From the NCBI GenBank assembly GCA_001920415.1, contig MNJR01000136.1:40535-93608 (forward strand): 53,074 nucleotides of DNA. The letters are read 5' to 3'. The stretch comes from Acidobacteria bacterium 13_1_20CM_3_53_8. GTDB lineage: Bacteria > Acidobacteriota > Blastocatellia > Pyrinomonadales > Pyrinomonadaceae. The translations under genes and the position numbers were made by a program. The notes beneath the pieces were generated by a model. The model did not search any database. It saw only the letters and a program-made list of their open reading frames with translations, and was not told where the DNA came from. Shown here piece by piece: positions 1 through 7,550 of this stretch. Numbering within the stretch: position 1 is the stretch's first letter; the number at the start of each line of letters is the position of its first letter.

Positions 1-2
1 CT

Positions 3-197
3 TCCGGACAGGTCGTCGTTCAGGTGACGGTTGACGAGAATGGAAATGTCATATCGGCTCGTGCCGTGTCAGGCCATCCATTGCTGCAACAGTCGGCAGT
101 TCAAGCTGCGTACTCTGCGAAGTTCTCGCCGACGAAGCTTGGTGGTCAACCTGTTAAAGTAACAGGCACGCTTATTTATAATTTCGTAGCACAGTGA
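3..197 (+). CDS. TonB C-terminal domain protein (5' truncated by window edge)
   Basis: An open frame runs from the window edge to a TGA at 195-197 and encodes the last 64 residues of a protein. It reads SGQVVVQVTVDENGNVIS, then ARAVSGHPLLQQSAVQAA and a final beta-strand KVTGTLIYNFVAQ. This is the usual shape of the TonB C-terminal domain: a Gly-x-Val strand, the 'DENGNV' turn, an Ala-rich helix and a last strand with TGTLIYNF. TonB-domain proteins span the periplasm and transmit energy to outer-membrane receptors, although many acidobacterial members are stand-alone energy-transfer-like proteins. The N-terminus is outside the window, so no membrane anchor can be seen. Confidence 0.75.
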   Translation, partial: SGQVVVQVTVDENGNVISARAVSGHPLLQQSAVQAAYSAKFSPTKLGGQPVKVTGTLIYNFVAQ

Positions 198-405
198 AGC
201 GAGGCGTATGCTCTTAAGGCAAAGCCTGAGAGATTGCTTATCGCTTAGATAATTCTACCGACGCCTAGCAGAGAATAATCCGATAGAAGGAGAAGTGTTG
301 GAACTTTGCGGCATAGAGGTGTGTCTAACCTGCAAGTTCAGGAAAACCAGTGCGTTCCTCATGTTGATATTAACCAGGCTGCCGCTAAAGGAGGGTAAAA
401 CCTAA

Positions 406-1092
406 ATGAAGAATCTCCATCTCGCAACGCTGCTTCTGTTAACGTTCACAACCGTTTTCGTCACAGCTTGCTCAAAGCAATCGCGCTTGACTCGCGTAAC
501 GGTCGCGGGCGAGTCGAACATTAAGGCGCAGCCAGATACGGCTGTGGTCGTCATCTCGGTAGTGACGCAAGGTCAGCAAGCTCTAAACGCACAGCAGGAG
601 AACGCGCGAAAGAGTGATGCTGTCATACATGCTGTGCAGGGTGCGGCGGGGAGCCACCTTCCGAAAATCATAGGATACGATGCGCGCAACACTGTGACCG
701 TCACGCTGGGCGAGTTGAATAGCGTCGGCGCTGTGATTGATGCAGCATCAAGGGCGGGCGCGAATAGCATCGAAAGCGTCGCATTCATCTTGCGCGAGAA
801 CAGCCCTGCGCGCGGTCAGACTCTGGCCGACGCCACACGACAGGCCATGAGTAAAGCGCAATCAATCGCGCAGGCGCTCGGCGGGCGCGTCCTTCGTGTA
901 GTAGAGGAGCAGGAGGGAGGTACTGTGAATCGTCCAGCAGACATGCCAATGGCAGGAAGCTCTGATGCGGAAGCAAACTCGAATATGTCTTTCGCCGCTA
1001 AAAGGGCTTTAATAGCGACGCCTGTCGAAGCAGGCTCATTGAACGTGAAATCGCAGGTGCAACTTGTCGTTGAAATTGAAGCGCAGCAGTAA
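406..1092 (+). CDS. SIMPL-domain (DUF541) lipoprotein, shortened copy
   Basis: The 228-residue protein starts at an ATG eight bases after a good GGAGG site. It has a lipoprotein signal (hydrophobic stretch, then VTAC with the lipid-bearing Cys at residue 22). The rest is a SIMPL (DUF541/BP26/YggE-like) domain, recognisable by AQPDTA, AQQENA-KSDAV, VGAVIDAA and QALGGRV. A close paralogue lies at 34844-35833. Compared with it, this copy lacks the N-terminal extra domain and about 20 residues in the middle, including the family hallmark SGYNLQPQYVY. The function of SIMPL proteins is poorly known; members are envelope proteins linked to stress resistance. The family assignment is firm, the role is not. 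Confidence 0.85.
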   Translation: MKNLHLATLLLLTFTTVFVTACSKQSRLTRVTVAGESNIKAQPDTAVVVISVVTQGQQALNAQQENARKSDAVIHAVQGAAGSHLPKIIGYDARNTVTVTLGELNSVGAVIDAASRAGANSIESVAFILRENSPARGQTLADATRQAMSKAQSIAQALGGRVLRVVEEQEGGTVNRPADMPMAGSSDAEANSNMSFAAKRALIATPVEAGSLNVKSQVQLVVEIEAQQ

Positions 1093-1098
1093 GAAATT

Positions 1099-1392
1099 TC
1101 AAGCTTGCTCGTCTTCGCCTGAGAGTCTGTTCATAATCTCTACGAATTTCTCAACGTCTGCGTGCGTGCGCTCAAGAGCGCGACGGCTGTCGAGGTAAGC
1201 AGCCCAGTGCGGCGTCTGCGTCAGAGCGCGTTGCGTGTCTTCGTCAAGCGTTTGCGCCATTAGCGCTACAAGATCGCTTACGACCCGCGTGTGTTCAAGG
1301 AGCGATTCAATTATCGAATAGGCCAGCCGCGCTTGCTCAGAACTTAGGTCGCGCGAGCTATTCGTAGCTTCATGCGCTTCCTGCTCGCTCAT
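1099..1392 (-). CDS. small helical hypothetical protein
   Basis: A 97-residue, acidic, mostly helical protein with no recognisable motif, signal peptide or membrane segment. Its ATG overlaps the stop of the upstream ygfZ-like gene (ATGA at 1389-1392), which points to translational coupling and a two-gene operon. Its end lies only six bases from the end of the convergent SIMPL gene, so there is no room for a long terminator. The family is not recognised. Confidence 0.7.
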   Translation of the reverse strand: MSEQEAHEATNSSRDLSSEQARLAYSIIESLLEHTRVVSDLVALMAQTLDEDTQRALTQTPHWAAYLDSRRALERTHADVEKFVEIMNRLSGEDEQA

Positions 1393-2471
1393 TCGCTCTT
1401 CTCCGCGCTGTACCAGCTACCGCGCACGAAAGGAAGTTCTGCAACGCGCGCCGCACGCTCTGTTTCTTCGTTTAAAATTTTCACTTCCGTTCCCGGCGCT
1501 AGGTAATCGTACTTGACAAGCCCCAGCGCGATTGTTCTTTGAAGAACGGGCGAGAAGGTGACGGATGTGACGCGGCCAATCTCTCTGCCTTCCATGTTGC
1601 GAATTTTATCGCCGCGACGAATCTCGCCATCAACGCTTAGGCCTGCGAGCCGCTTGGCGACATGCCCGCGCCAGTGTATACGGGCGATTATCTCCTGGCC
1701 TACGTAGCAGCCTTTTGTAAAACTGACCGCATCGTCCTGACCTGCTTCCAGCATCACGTTCGTTTCGTCCATGTCCAGACCGTAGCGCGGTTCGCCCGCT
1801 TCTATACGAAGAATTTCAAGAGCATCAAAGCCAATGGGTCTAGCGCCGCTAGTCTTCAGATTTTCCCAGAGCGAGCAAGCGTCCGCCCGATTGACGAAAA
1901 GATCGAAGCCGTCTTCAGCCGTGTGCGTCGCTCGGATGATTACAACATCCTTCTCTCTCCACTTCGCTGTGAAAACGCGATTGCGTTCAACGCCTGCCGC
2001 ATCCTCGTCTGCAAAACCTGCGCTGACAATTTCTGCTGCGCGTGCGCCCTGAACCGATATGACAGCAGCTTCGTCTGAAAGGTCTGCTACGTGGAAATCG
2101 CCAGCGAGCGTGAAGCGTTCGAGCGCTTTTAGAACTTTCTCGCGCATCACCCCTTCTGTGTCGAAAAGGAAGCGATCCTTTAGACGAAGCACGCGCGCGA
2201 AAGCGATTAAACGCCCCTGCACAGTCGGAAAGGCTGCATTCATCCACGCGCCATCTTTCAGAGTCTTAACATCGTTCGTGATAAGGCCGTTCAAAAACTG
2301 CTCGGCCTCTCTGCCGCTAACATTAATCTGCCCGCGCGACGAAAGATCAATAAGCCCTGCGCCGCCCGCTCGCACAGATTCGTACTCGGCCTCCACGCCG
2401 CCATAGCTTGCGGGTAGAACTAAACCATCGCGCTCCTTAAACTCTGCGCCCGTAGAAATTTTGTTCATCAT
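1389..2471 (-). CDS. ygfZ: YgfZ/GcvT-like folate-binding protein
   Basis: About 360 residues, related to aminomethyltransferase GcvT but of the YgfZ branch. The signature K-G-C-Y-x-G-Q-E is present as FTKGCYVGQEIIARIHWRG. YgfZ proteins bind tetrahydrofolate and help assemble or repair Fe-S clusters in a subset of enzymes. That fits the Fe-S proteins in this window (lipoyl synthase, ferredoxin, Rieske), though this link is inference. The chosen ATG at 2471 has GAAGG eight bases upstream. The frame is open further to a TTG at 2489, which is also possible. The gene is followed, with a 4-bp overlap, by a small hypothetical gene. Confidence 0.85.
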   Translation of the reverse strand: MMNKISTGAEFKERDGLVLPASYGGVEAEYESVRAGGAGLIDLSSRGQINVSGREAEQFLNGLITNDVKTLKDGAWMNAAFPTVQGRLIAFARVLRLKDRFLFDTEGVMREKVLKALERFTLAGDFHVADLSDEAAVISVQGARAAEIVSAGFADEDAAGVERNRVFTAKWREKDVVIIRATHTAEDGFDLFVNRADACSLWENLKTSGARPIGFDALEILRIEAGEPRYGLDMDETNVMLEAGQDDAVSFTKGCYVGQEIIARIHWRGHVAKRLAGLSVDGEIRRGDKIRNMEGREIGRVTSVTFSPVLQRTIALGLVKYDYLAPGTEVKILNEETERAARVAELPFVRGSWYSAEKSE

Positions 2472-2587
2472 GCCACGAACCTTCACCAACCCGTAATACT
2501 CTCTTCTTACATTTGCGAAATGGAGTTTATATCATACACGCAAGATTCAGCCTGTGCGACAATTAATGAGGAAAGGAATTTTCGGTG

Positions 2588-3112
2588 ATGGCTACAAAAT
2601 CCAAGACGGCAAAAGATTCTAAAGAGCCAAGCAAGCGAGAGCTTCAGCTTCAGATGGAGGAGGCGCGCGAGTCTTTGACACATACGGTTGAGGCTATTAA
2701 AGAGACCGTATCGGATCAGTATGAAGCTGTGAAGGAGACAGTCTCGGACGTGCTAGACTGGCGCGAGCAGTTTGCGAAAAACCCTGTGGTCTGGGGCATA
2801 GGCGCTGTCACCTTCGGCCTGGTCGTAGGCTATAGCATAGCCGTTGCGCGCAACGTCGCGCCTCCCTCCAGGCGTCGTCGCTCCGAAGCGCAATCAACAA
2901 TGGATCACCTCTTCGACGAGTTAGCGGTCGTAGGCGAAACATTCATGCTGCCCATGGTGATGGGCAAGATAAAAGAGACGTTCGGCGTTGACCTGTCGCA
3001 TCTTCTTGAGAGTCGAGCGGAAGAGCGCAGGCGTCCGGCAACTAAAGGAGCACGCAAAAAGGGCGGAGCGAAGAAAAGGGCGAACAAGAAGCGAAGCGCT
3101 AAGAAGCAATGA
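2588..3112 (+). CDS. single-pass membrane protein with Lys-rich C-terminal tail
   Basis: The protein has 174 residues. An N-terminal amphipathic, coiled-coil-like stretch with two near copies of EAxKETVSD is followed by one membrane segment (NPVVWGIGAVTFGLVVGYSI). A cytoplasmic or surface helix comes next, and the tail is strongly basic (repeats of KKxxAKK, histone-H1-like). The layout resembles DUF3618/YqjD-type membrane-associated proteins, some of which bind ribosomes or nucleic acid, but the family is not certain. The ATG at 2588 lies ten bases after AAAGGA; a GTG directly before it (2585) is an alternative. It is divergent from the ygfZ-like gene. Confidence 0.75.
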   Translation: MATKSKTAKDSKEPSKRELQLQMEEARESLTHTVEAIKETVSDQYEAVKETVSDVLDWREQFAKNPVVWGIGAVTFGLVVGYSIAVARNVAPPSRRRRSEAQSTMDHLFDELAVVGETFMLPMVMGKIKETFGVDLSHLLESRAEERRRPATKGARKKGGAKKRANKKRSAKKQ

Positions 3113-3310
3113 TGCTATGGCGGCCTCGCTGCTGAAGCGCAGAATCAGCACACGCCTGCGGCGTGAATTAAAAATTCAAAATCAGCGCGCAAGTGCTGAC
3201 CTGACTTTCTCCTCTCTTCCTTCAATCTTTCGCAGGCTTCATGATATTTTGAAGCGCGCTGTTTATTAGCTTAACCGAAGAGTGCCGGAGAGGATAATCG
3301 TAAAAAATTT

Positions 3311-5122
3311 ATGCAGGACATTGGCGAGACGCCTTTGGGTGCGGAGACAGAAAGCGGGGCAAAGGCGATAAAAACGGGTACAAAAGCGTATCCCTTCTGG
3401 ATGACCGAAAGCTTCGCGCGCATGGTCTATCTTCTGATAGGCGCTGTAGCCATCGGCCTTGTTATCAGAAAAATTCAGTTCTCGACGCAGGGCATCTGTT
3501 GTGGCGATTTCGACGGCTACTATCATATACGATGGAGCAGATTGTTGTGGGAGAGCATGCGCGCCAAGCATTTCCCTCCGCGCTTCGAGTGGCTGCCGCT
3601 GACTACGCTCAACCCGCAGAACTATGTTGACCATCACCTGCTATTTCACATTCTGCAAATTCCTTTCACATGGTTTGGCGATCTTAGATTGGGCGCGAAA
3701 ATCGCTGCCACTCTCTTTGCAAGCCTCGCGCTTCTTTCCTGCTACTGGCTAGTCATACGCTATCGCATACGTTATCCAATCGTCTGGCTCGTAGCGCTTC
3801 TGGCTTCGAGCGCGCCCTTTCTCTACAGGCTGAACATGGCGAAGGCTCCGCCGGTTTCCATCATCTTCATGGTGATAGGAATTTATCTGCTGTTCGAGAG
3901 AAAGTACGTGTGGCTTCTGCCGCTCACGTTTCTTTACGTCTGGACTTACAGCCTGTTCATAACGCTCTGCGGAGCCACGTTAATCTGGGCTGCGGTCGTC
4001 TGGTGGAGCGAAAGAAAATTGGAGTGGCGCGCCGTGTTGTGGATGATGATTGGCACGGCTGCCGGCTTCATAATCAACCCGTACTTCCCGAAAAACGTGC
4101 GCCTCTTCATCGAACATTTTTTGATGAAGGCAAAGGCGGGAGACTTCGCCGTCAGCGTAGGCTCGGAGTGGTATCCGTATGATAGCTGGTACTTTCTGGG
4201 AAGCTGTTTGATTGCTTTCGCTGCGATGCTTGTGGGCTACATAGCATTCGACTGGGCGGATAAGAAGCGCAGCGAACGCTCGCTCTTTCTTCTGATCTTC
4301 TCGACCATTTTGATGGTGGCCTCGTTCCGCTATCGCCGCTTCGTTGAATACTGGCCGCCGTTCGCAGTGCTCTTCGCGGCCTTCTCTATAAAACCCATAC
4401 TGGAAGGCGTGCGCACTCATCTATCACGCTTGCCTTCGGATGTGATGGATGAGCTAAAACCTTTTCTGGACACGGGAGAGCGAGAGGACGAAAGGGCTGA
4501 GCGCCGTCGCTACGAATACTGGAAGCTTGGCGTGGCCGCAGGCGTCACTGTCTTTCTGCTCGGAATCCTTTACATCAACGTGCAGGGCATCAAGTGGTTA
4601 GGCGTGAAAGGCATTGCGAACGAGATTGCGGAAGAAGCGCCGCCGGATCGCTACAAAGGCGGGATGGAGTGGATTCGCGCGAACGTGCCCGAAGGCGAGA
4701 CCGTCTTCAACACTGACTGGGACGATTTCCCCAAAATGTTCTTCTACGACACGACGCACCGCTACGTCTCCGGTCTTGATCCGACCTACCTGCTCGATAG
4801 CAACGCAGACTTGTCTAAGCTCTACGAAGATATAACGCTCGGCAAGAATAATGATCCCGGCCCCATAATACGCGACCGCTTCGGCGCGCGTTACATCTTC
4901 ACAGACAACGAAGAGATTCACGACGCTTTCTATAATGCCGCTATGGACAGCGGCTGGTTTGAGAAAGTTTACGAGGACGAAGACTGCACAGTGCTGCACA
5001 TACGCGACCAGAAGGGTCAGCCTCCGCCTGCCGAAGAGAATCAGGACGAGAACAACAACAGCCAGAACGAAGGCGACGAACCGGACGACAACAGCCCGGA
5101 TGACGAAGACAACGCGCCTTGA
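3311..5122 (+). CDS. STT3-like GT-C family multi-pass membrane protein
   Basis: The protein has 603 residues with about ten membrane helices in the first 450 residues and a soluble C-terminal part. Features typical of GT-C/STT3 oligosaccharyltransferases are a first-loop acidic motif (GDFDGYYHIRWSRLL), a conserved VDHHLLFHIL element, and a periplasmic C-terminal domain opening with GMEWIRANVPEGETVFNTDWDD, comparable to the region holding the WWDYG motif of STT3. STT3 proteins transfer lipid-linked glycans to Asn. Here the substrate is unknown and a related mannosyltransferase-like role cannot be excluded. The last 40 residues are an unusual acidic, Asn/Asp/Glu/Pro-rich low-complexity tail. 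There is no clear ribosome binding site before the ATG. Confidence 0.7.
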   Translation: MQDIGETPLGAETESGAKAIKTGTKAYPFWMTESFARMVYLLIGAVAIGLVIRKIQFSTQGICCGDFDGYYHIRWSRLLWESMRAKHFPPRFEWLPLTTLNPQNYVDHHLLFHILQIPFTWFGDLRLGAKIAATLFASLALLSCYWLVIRYRIRYPIVWLVALLASSAPFLYRLNMAKAPPVSIIFMVIGIYLLFERKYVWLLPLTFLYVWTYSLFITLCGATLIWAAVVWWSERKLEWRAVLWMMIGTAAGFIINPYFPKNVRLFIEHFLMKAKAGDFAVSVGSEWYPYDSWYFLGSCLIAFAAMLVGYIAFDWADKKRSERSLFLLIFSTILMVASFRYRRFVEYWPPFAVLFAAFSIKPILEGVRTHLSRLPSDVMDELKPFLDTGEREDERAERRRYEYWKLGVAAGVTVFLLGILYINVQGIKWLGVKGIANEIAEEAPPDRYKGGMEWIRANVPEGETVFNTDWDDFPKMFFYDTTHRYVSGLDPTYLLDSNADLSKLYEDITLGKNNDPGPIIRDRFGARYIFTDNEEIHDAFYNAAMDSGWFEKVYEDEDCTVLHIRDQKGQPPPAEENQDENNNSQNEGDEPDDNSPDDEDNAP

Positions 5123-5181
5123 ATAATTTGCGTGCAAGGGACGAACAGTGTCAGGCCTTTGAAGACGAGCGGCAAATAGTT

Positions 5182-5604
5182 GTGAGAAGAGTTTTCGGAC
5201 AGATAGCTTCGAGCCTAATTTTACTTGCTCTAGTTTCTCAGCAAGGCTGTGAACCAAAGAGCAGAAATGGCGGCGCAGCAATCAGCCCTGCCCCTTCAAG
5301 CAGCGCAGCCATTTCCCCCAACGTCTCTTCATCCACGCACAATTTCGATGATTACGAGAGAAGCCTTGAGCAAGTCCGCACAGCACGCTTCGCGCGCATC
5401 TACGTCTTCTCGCGTAGAGATGGTGGTGTCTTCACCGCCGACGACATCACATACTTGAAAGCCAACGCGCCCGACCGCACGAACCAATGGGTTAAGACTG
5501 ACGGAGGCCGTAAGATAATCGCCGGAACAAATTTCGAGTTCACACCTGAAAATTTAGACGCCGAGCGCAAGAGGTTCAATGTTGAAGATTTTCCGGGAAG
5601 GTAA
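5182..5604 (+). CDS. small putative lipoprotein
   Basis: About 140 residues. Starting at the GTG at 5182 gives a compact signal sequence (MRRVFGQ, then IASSLILLALVSQ) ending at a Cys in QQGC. The residues before that Cys do not match the consensus lipobox well, so lipidation is uncertain. A TTG at 5119, overlapping the stop of the upstream GT-C gene, would add 21 unusual residues. After a Ser/Ala/Pro-rich linker the body contains a segment RIYVFSRRDGGVFTADDITYLKAN. No family is recognised. It is probably co-transcribed with the GT-C gene. Confidence 0.65.
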   Translation: MRRVFGQIASSLILLALVSQQGCEPKSRNGGAAISPAPSSSAAISPNVSSSTHNFDDYERSLEQVRTARFARIYVFSRRDGGVFTADDITYLKANAPDRTNQWVKTDGGRKIIAGTNFEFTPENLDAERKRFNVEDFPGR

Positions 5605-5617
5605 GAGGCTGAGGTGA

Positions 5618-5731
5618 TCATTCGCCTAGTCCTGCACTGACAGCAATCACCGAAAGCGTGTCTTGGTAGGCAGATTCGTAGCGGATGGGGACATAAACCT
5701 CAACGCGTATTCTTGGCGCGAAGTTCGGCAA
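5618..5731 (-). CDS. possible 37-residue gene or gene remnant
   Basis: A short open frame with a TTG start ten bases after GGAGG and the product MPNFAPRIRVEVYVPIR..., ending SAGLGE. It overlaps the 3' end of the tiny gene at 5700-5855 in another frame. The RIRVEVYVPIRYESAYQDTL segment looks like real protein rather than a shadow reading, and the ending looks truncated. It may be the 5' remnant of a longer gene. No family is assigned. Confidence 0.35.
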   Translation of the reverse strand: MPNFAPRIRVEVYVPIRYESAYQDTLSVIAVSAGLGE

Positions 5732-5855
5732 GGCGCTTCTTCCTCCACTCGGAAATTCGCTTCAACCGACGGCGAAACTCTGCGTCTGAGATTTCGGCTC
5801 TCGCAGGCTTCTTTGTAATCGGAGTGCTAGGCAGAATTTGGTACTTGTTTTTCAT
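5700..5855 (-). CDS. tiny basic protein downstream of HicB-like gene
   Basis: A 51-residue open frame (MKNKYQILPSTPITKKPARA...), rich in Arg and Lys with a helical C-terminal half (EFRRRLKRISEWRKKRLAEL). It starts 33 bases after the stop of the HicB-like gene on the same strand, so the two may be one transcript. It does not look like a HicA toxin (no double-stranded-RNA-binding fold signature, no catalytic His). Coding status is uncertain because of its size. Confidence 0.4.
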   Translation of the reverse strand: MKNKYQILPSTPITKKPARAEISDAEFRRRLKRISEWRKKRLAELRAKNTR

Positions 5856-5888
5856 GATTTTCCTCGACACGGATTATCTTATGAGTAA

Positions 5889-6056
5889 CTAATCCTTCAC
5901 AAGCTCGTCAACGGCAGCGAGATATTCCTGAATGGCATCTCGAATGTTTTCTAGCGCTTCCTCTTCCGTCTCGCCTTGAGACCAGCAACCGGGCAGCCCA
6001 GGACATGAAACACTGTAGCCTTCCTCAGACTCGTGCAAGATAACTTTGTAATTCAT
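5889..6056 (-). CDS. HicB-like (UPF0150) small protein
   Basis: A complete 55-residue protein, MNYKVILHESEEGYSVSCPGLPGC..., then SQGETEEEALENIRDAI. The order of the beta-strand, the CPxLPGCxSQGxTxEEAxxNIxEAI pattern and the length match the partial RNase-H fold of HicB antitoxins and of the orphan UPF0150 family. There is no HicA-like partner next to it, so it may be an orphan. It sits between the small lipoprotein gene and the amine oxidase gene. Confidence 0.75.
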   Translation of the reverse strand: MNYKVILHESEEGYSVSCPGLPGCWSQGETEEEALENIRDAIQEYLAAVDELVKD

Positions 6057-6115
6057 GATTGCACCTCCGCCGATGATTATACTAACAGAGAGATTCAGCA
6101 GCTATTCAATCAGGT

Positions 6116-7336
6116 TCATGCCGCCTCGTTAATCTCTTTCGCAACGCGGTTGCCGGATTCGAGCGCGCCCTGCATCCATGATGCGTTCGCAGAGGTGTGC
6201 TCGCCAGCGAAGTGCACGCGTCCTTCGGGCTTGGTGATTTGCAGAAGCTCGAAGAAGTTTGCGTGCGCCCAAGCGCCGCGCGCCCACTCGTCTTCGTCCC
6301 AGCATTTGGTCACGCCGCCTTCAGCATGTTCATGAAGACCTGGGAAAACTTTTTCCAGATATTCTAGCGTCCACGCTAATCGTTCACCGTCGCGCATGGC
6401 CGTAATCGCCTGCGATTTTTCGTAACGAAGATATGCGCCCAAAAGACCGCGCTGCCCCTGCTGGTTATGCGCAGGGTTCCAGACTTCCATAGGGTGATCT
6501 GTGATGGCGAAGCCGTTCAGATTTTTATTGAGCCAATATTTTTTTCTCGTCTGAAAATAGACGCGCGAGGCCGAATCATAGTGAAGCTCGCGTATCATCT
6601 GCTGCTTTCCTTTGGAGAACGGCGGAGAGATTTCGACATCGCGCAAAGTTGTGTAAGGAATTGCGCAGACCAGTCGGTCGCCCGAAATCGTCTGCGGCGC
6701 GCCAGCCTGCGTGAAAGTTACGCGAACCGTTCGCTCGTCCTGCTCTACTTTGCGCACGGGCGAGCCGTAGAGAATCTTTTCTGAAAGTTTTGCGGCGAAG
6801 GCTTTCGGCAACAGATCGTTCCCGCCGACTATCTTGAACCAGTTCGCGCTAGATTGTCCCAGATTCAAACCCAGGTAATGATTGAGCGCCTCTTTGAAAG
6901 GTTTCCACTGAACCTCTTCGCGCCGCCCGTCGTGATAGTGTACGAAAGGAAGCTCGCTCGGATAAAAAGGCATGAGTTGAAGATTGAAGAGTTTTACATA
7001 GCGAAGCGTCTGGTCGTGATCCATAGGGATGCGACCAGCGCCCGCTTCGGCAATTAGACCGTCGGCGAAAGCGTCGCGTATGGTGAAGACACGACCGCCG
7101 GGGCGTGTGCGCGCTTCTAGAATAGTCACGTCGTGCCCTGCCTGCATCAACTCGTAACCTGCGGACATGCCAGCCAAGCCAGCGCCCATGATGACAACTT
7201 TTTTGGCAGCGCCCCTTCGCTCAAGCTGCAAAGGTTGCGCGGCGCAGGCATCCAGCACCGAAGCGGAGATAAGTGTGGCCGCTGTTGCGAGCGTGCCTTG
7301 CTTCAAAAATTCTCTGCGGTTGTATCGGTCGCGCAC
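6116..7336 (-). CDS. Tat-exported flavin monoamine oxidase family protein
   Basis: The 406-residue protein begins with a twin-arginine signal (R7-R8-E-F-L-K, then TLATAATLISASVLDACA) and may become a lipoprotein or be cleaved near ACAAQ. The dinucleotide-binding motif is VIMGAGLAGMSAGYE followed by E-A-R-x-R-x-GGRV, the standard start of flavin amine oxidases. The C-terminal FAD-contact motif is HFAGEHTSANASWMQGALESG. Such enzymes oxidise amines or amino acids with O2, giving the imine and H2O2; the substrate cannot be read from the sequence. The start is a GTG six bases after AAGGAG. Confidence 0.88.
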   Translation of the reverse strand: MRDRYNRREFLKQGTLATAATLISASVLDACAAQPLQLERRGAAKKVVIMGAGLAGMSAGYELMQAGHDVTILEARTRPGGRVFTIRDAFADGLIAEAGAGRIPMDHDQTLRYVKLFNLQLMPFYPSELPFVHYHDGRREEVQWKPFKEALNHYLGLNLGQSSANWFKIVGGNDLLPKAFAAKLSEKILYGSPVRKVEQDERTVRVTFTQAGAPQTISGDRLVCAIPYTTLRDVEISPPFSKGKQQMIRELHYDSASRVYFQTRKKYWLNKNLNGFAITDHPMEVWNPAHNQQGQRGLLGAYLRYEKSQAITAMRDGERLAWTLEYLEKVFPGLHEHAEGGVTKCWDEDEWARGAWAHANFFELLQITKPEGRVHFAGEHTSANASWMQGALESGNRVAKEINEAA

Positions 7337-7397
7337 GCGATTCTCCTTCGTTAGCTTCTAAAGCATTTTTCAGTTGAATGTATGGGAAGCATGATTC

Positions 7398-7500
7398 ACC
7401 ATAGAGGCACAGAGAACACTGAGATTACACAGAGATTTTTTAATCTTAAATTTCAAATCTAAAATCTCAAATTTGAAATTCCAAATCTCAAATATTTTAT
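7398..7500. repeat. period-7 AT-rich tandem repeat (type F)
   Basis: An intergenic stretch between the amine oxidase and the M16 gene. From about 7440 to 7495 an AAA recurs every 7 bases (units such as TTTCAAA, TCTAAAA, TCTCAAA, TTCCAAA). It is preceded by a GAGGCACAGAGAACACTGAG-like block. Unlike the other period-7 elements in the window, only a weak inverted partner is visible (around 7501-7540). Confidence 0.7.
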
Positions 7501-7550
7501 TCTTCTTCGGTGCTTCCTCTGCGCTCTATTCCGTTTTCACCGCATTAGCT

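Noticed and set aside
201-405. Gap between the TonB-domain and SIMPL genes
   Set aside because: No open frame, hairpin or clear promoter pattern that I could support beyond the ribosome site at about 391.
1662-2078. Open frame of 138 residues on the plus strand inside the ygfZ-like gene
   Set aside because: It is a shadow of the minus-strand coding sequence, with no ribosome site or protein-like composition.
4598-5281. Open frame of 227 residues on the minus strand under the STT3-like gene
   Set aside because: Shadow frame; the plus-strand gene has clear motifs and a strong membrane pattern.
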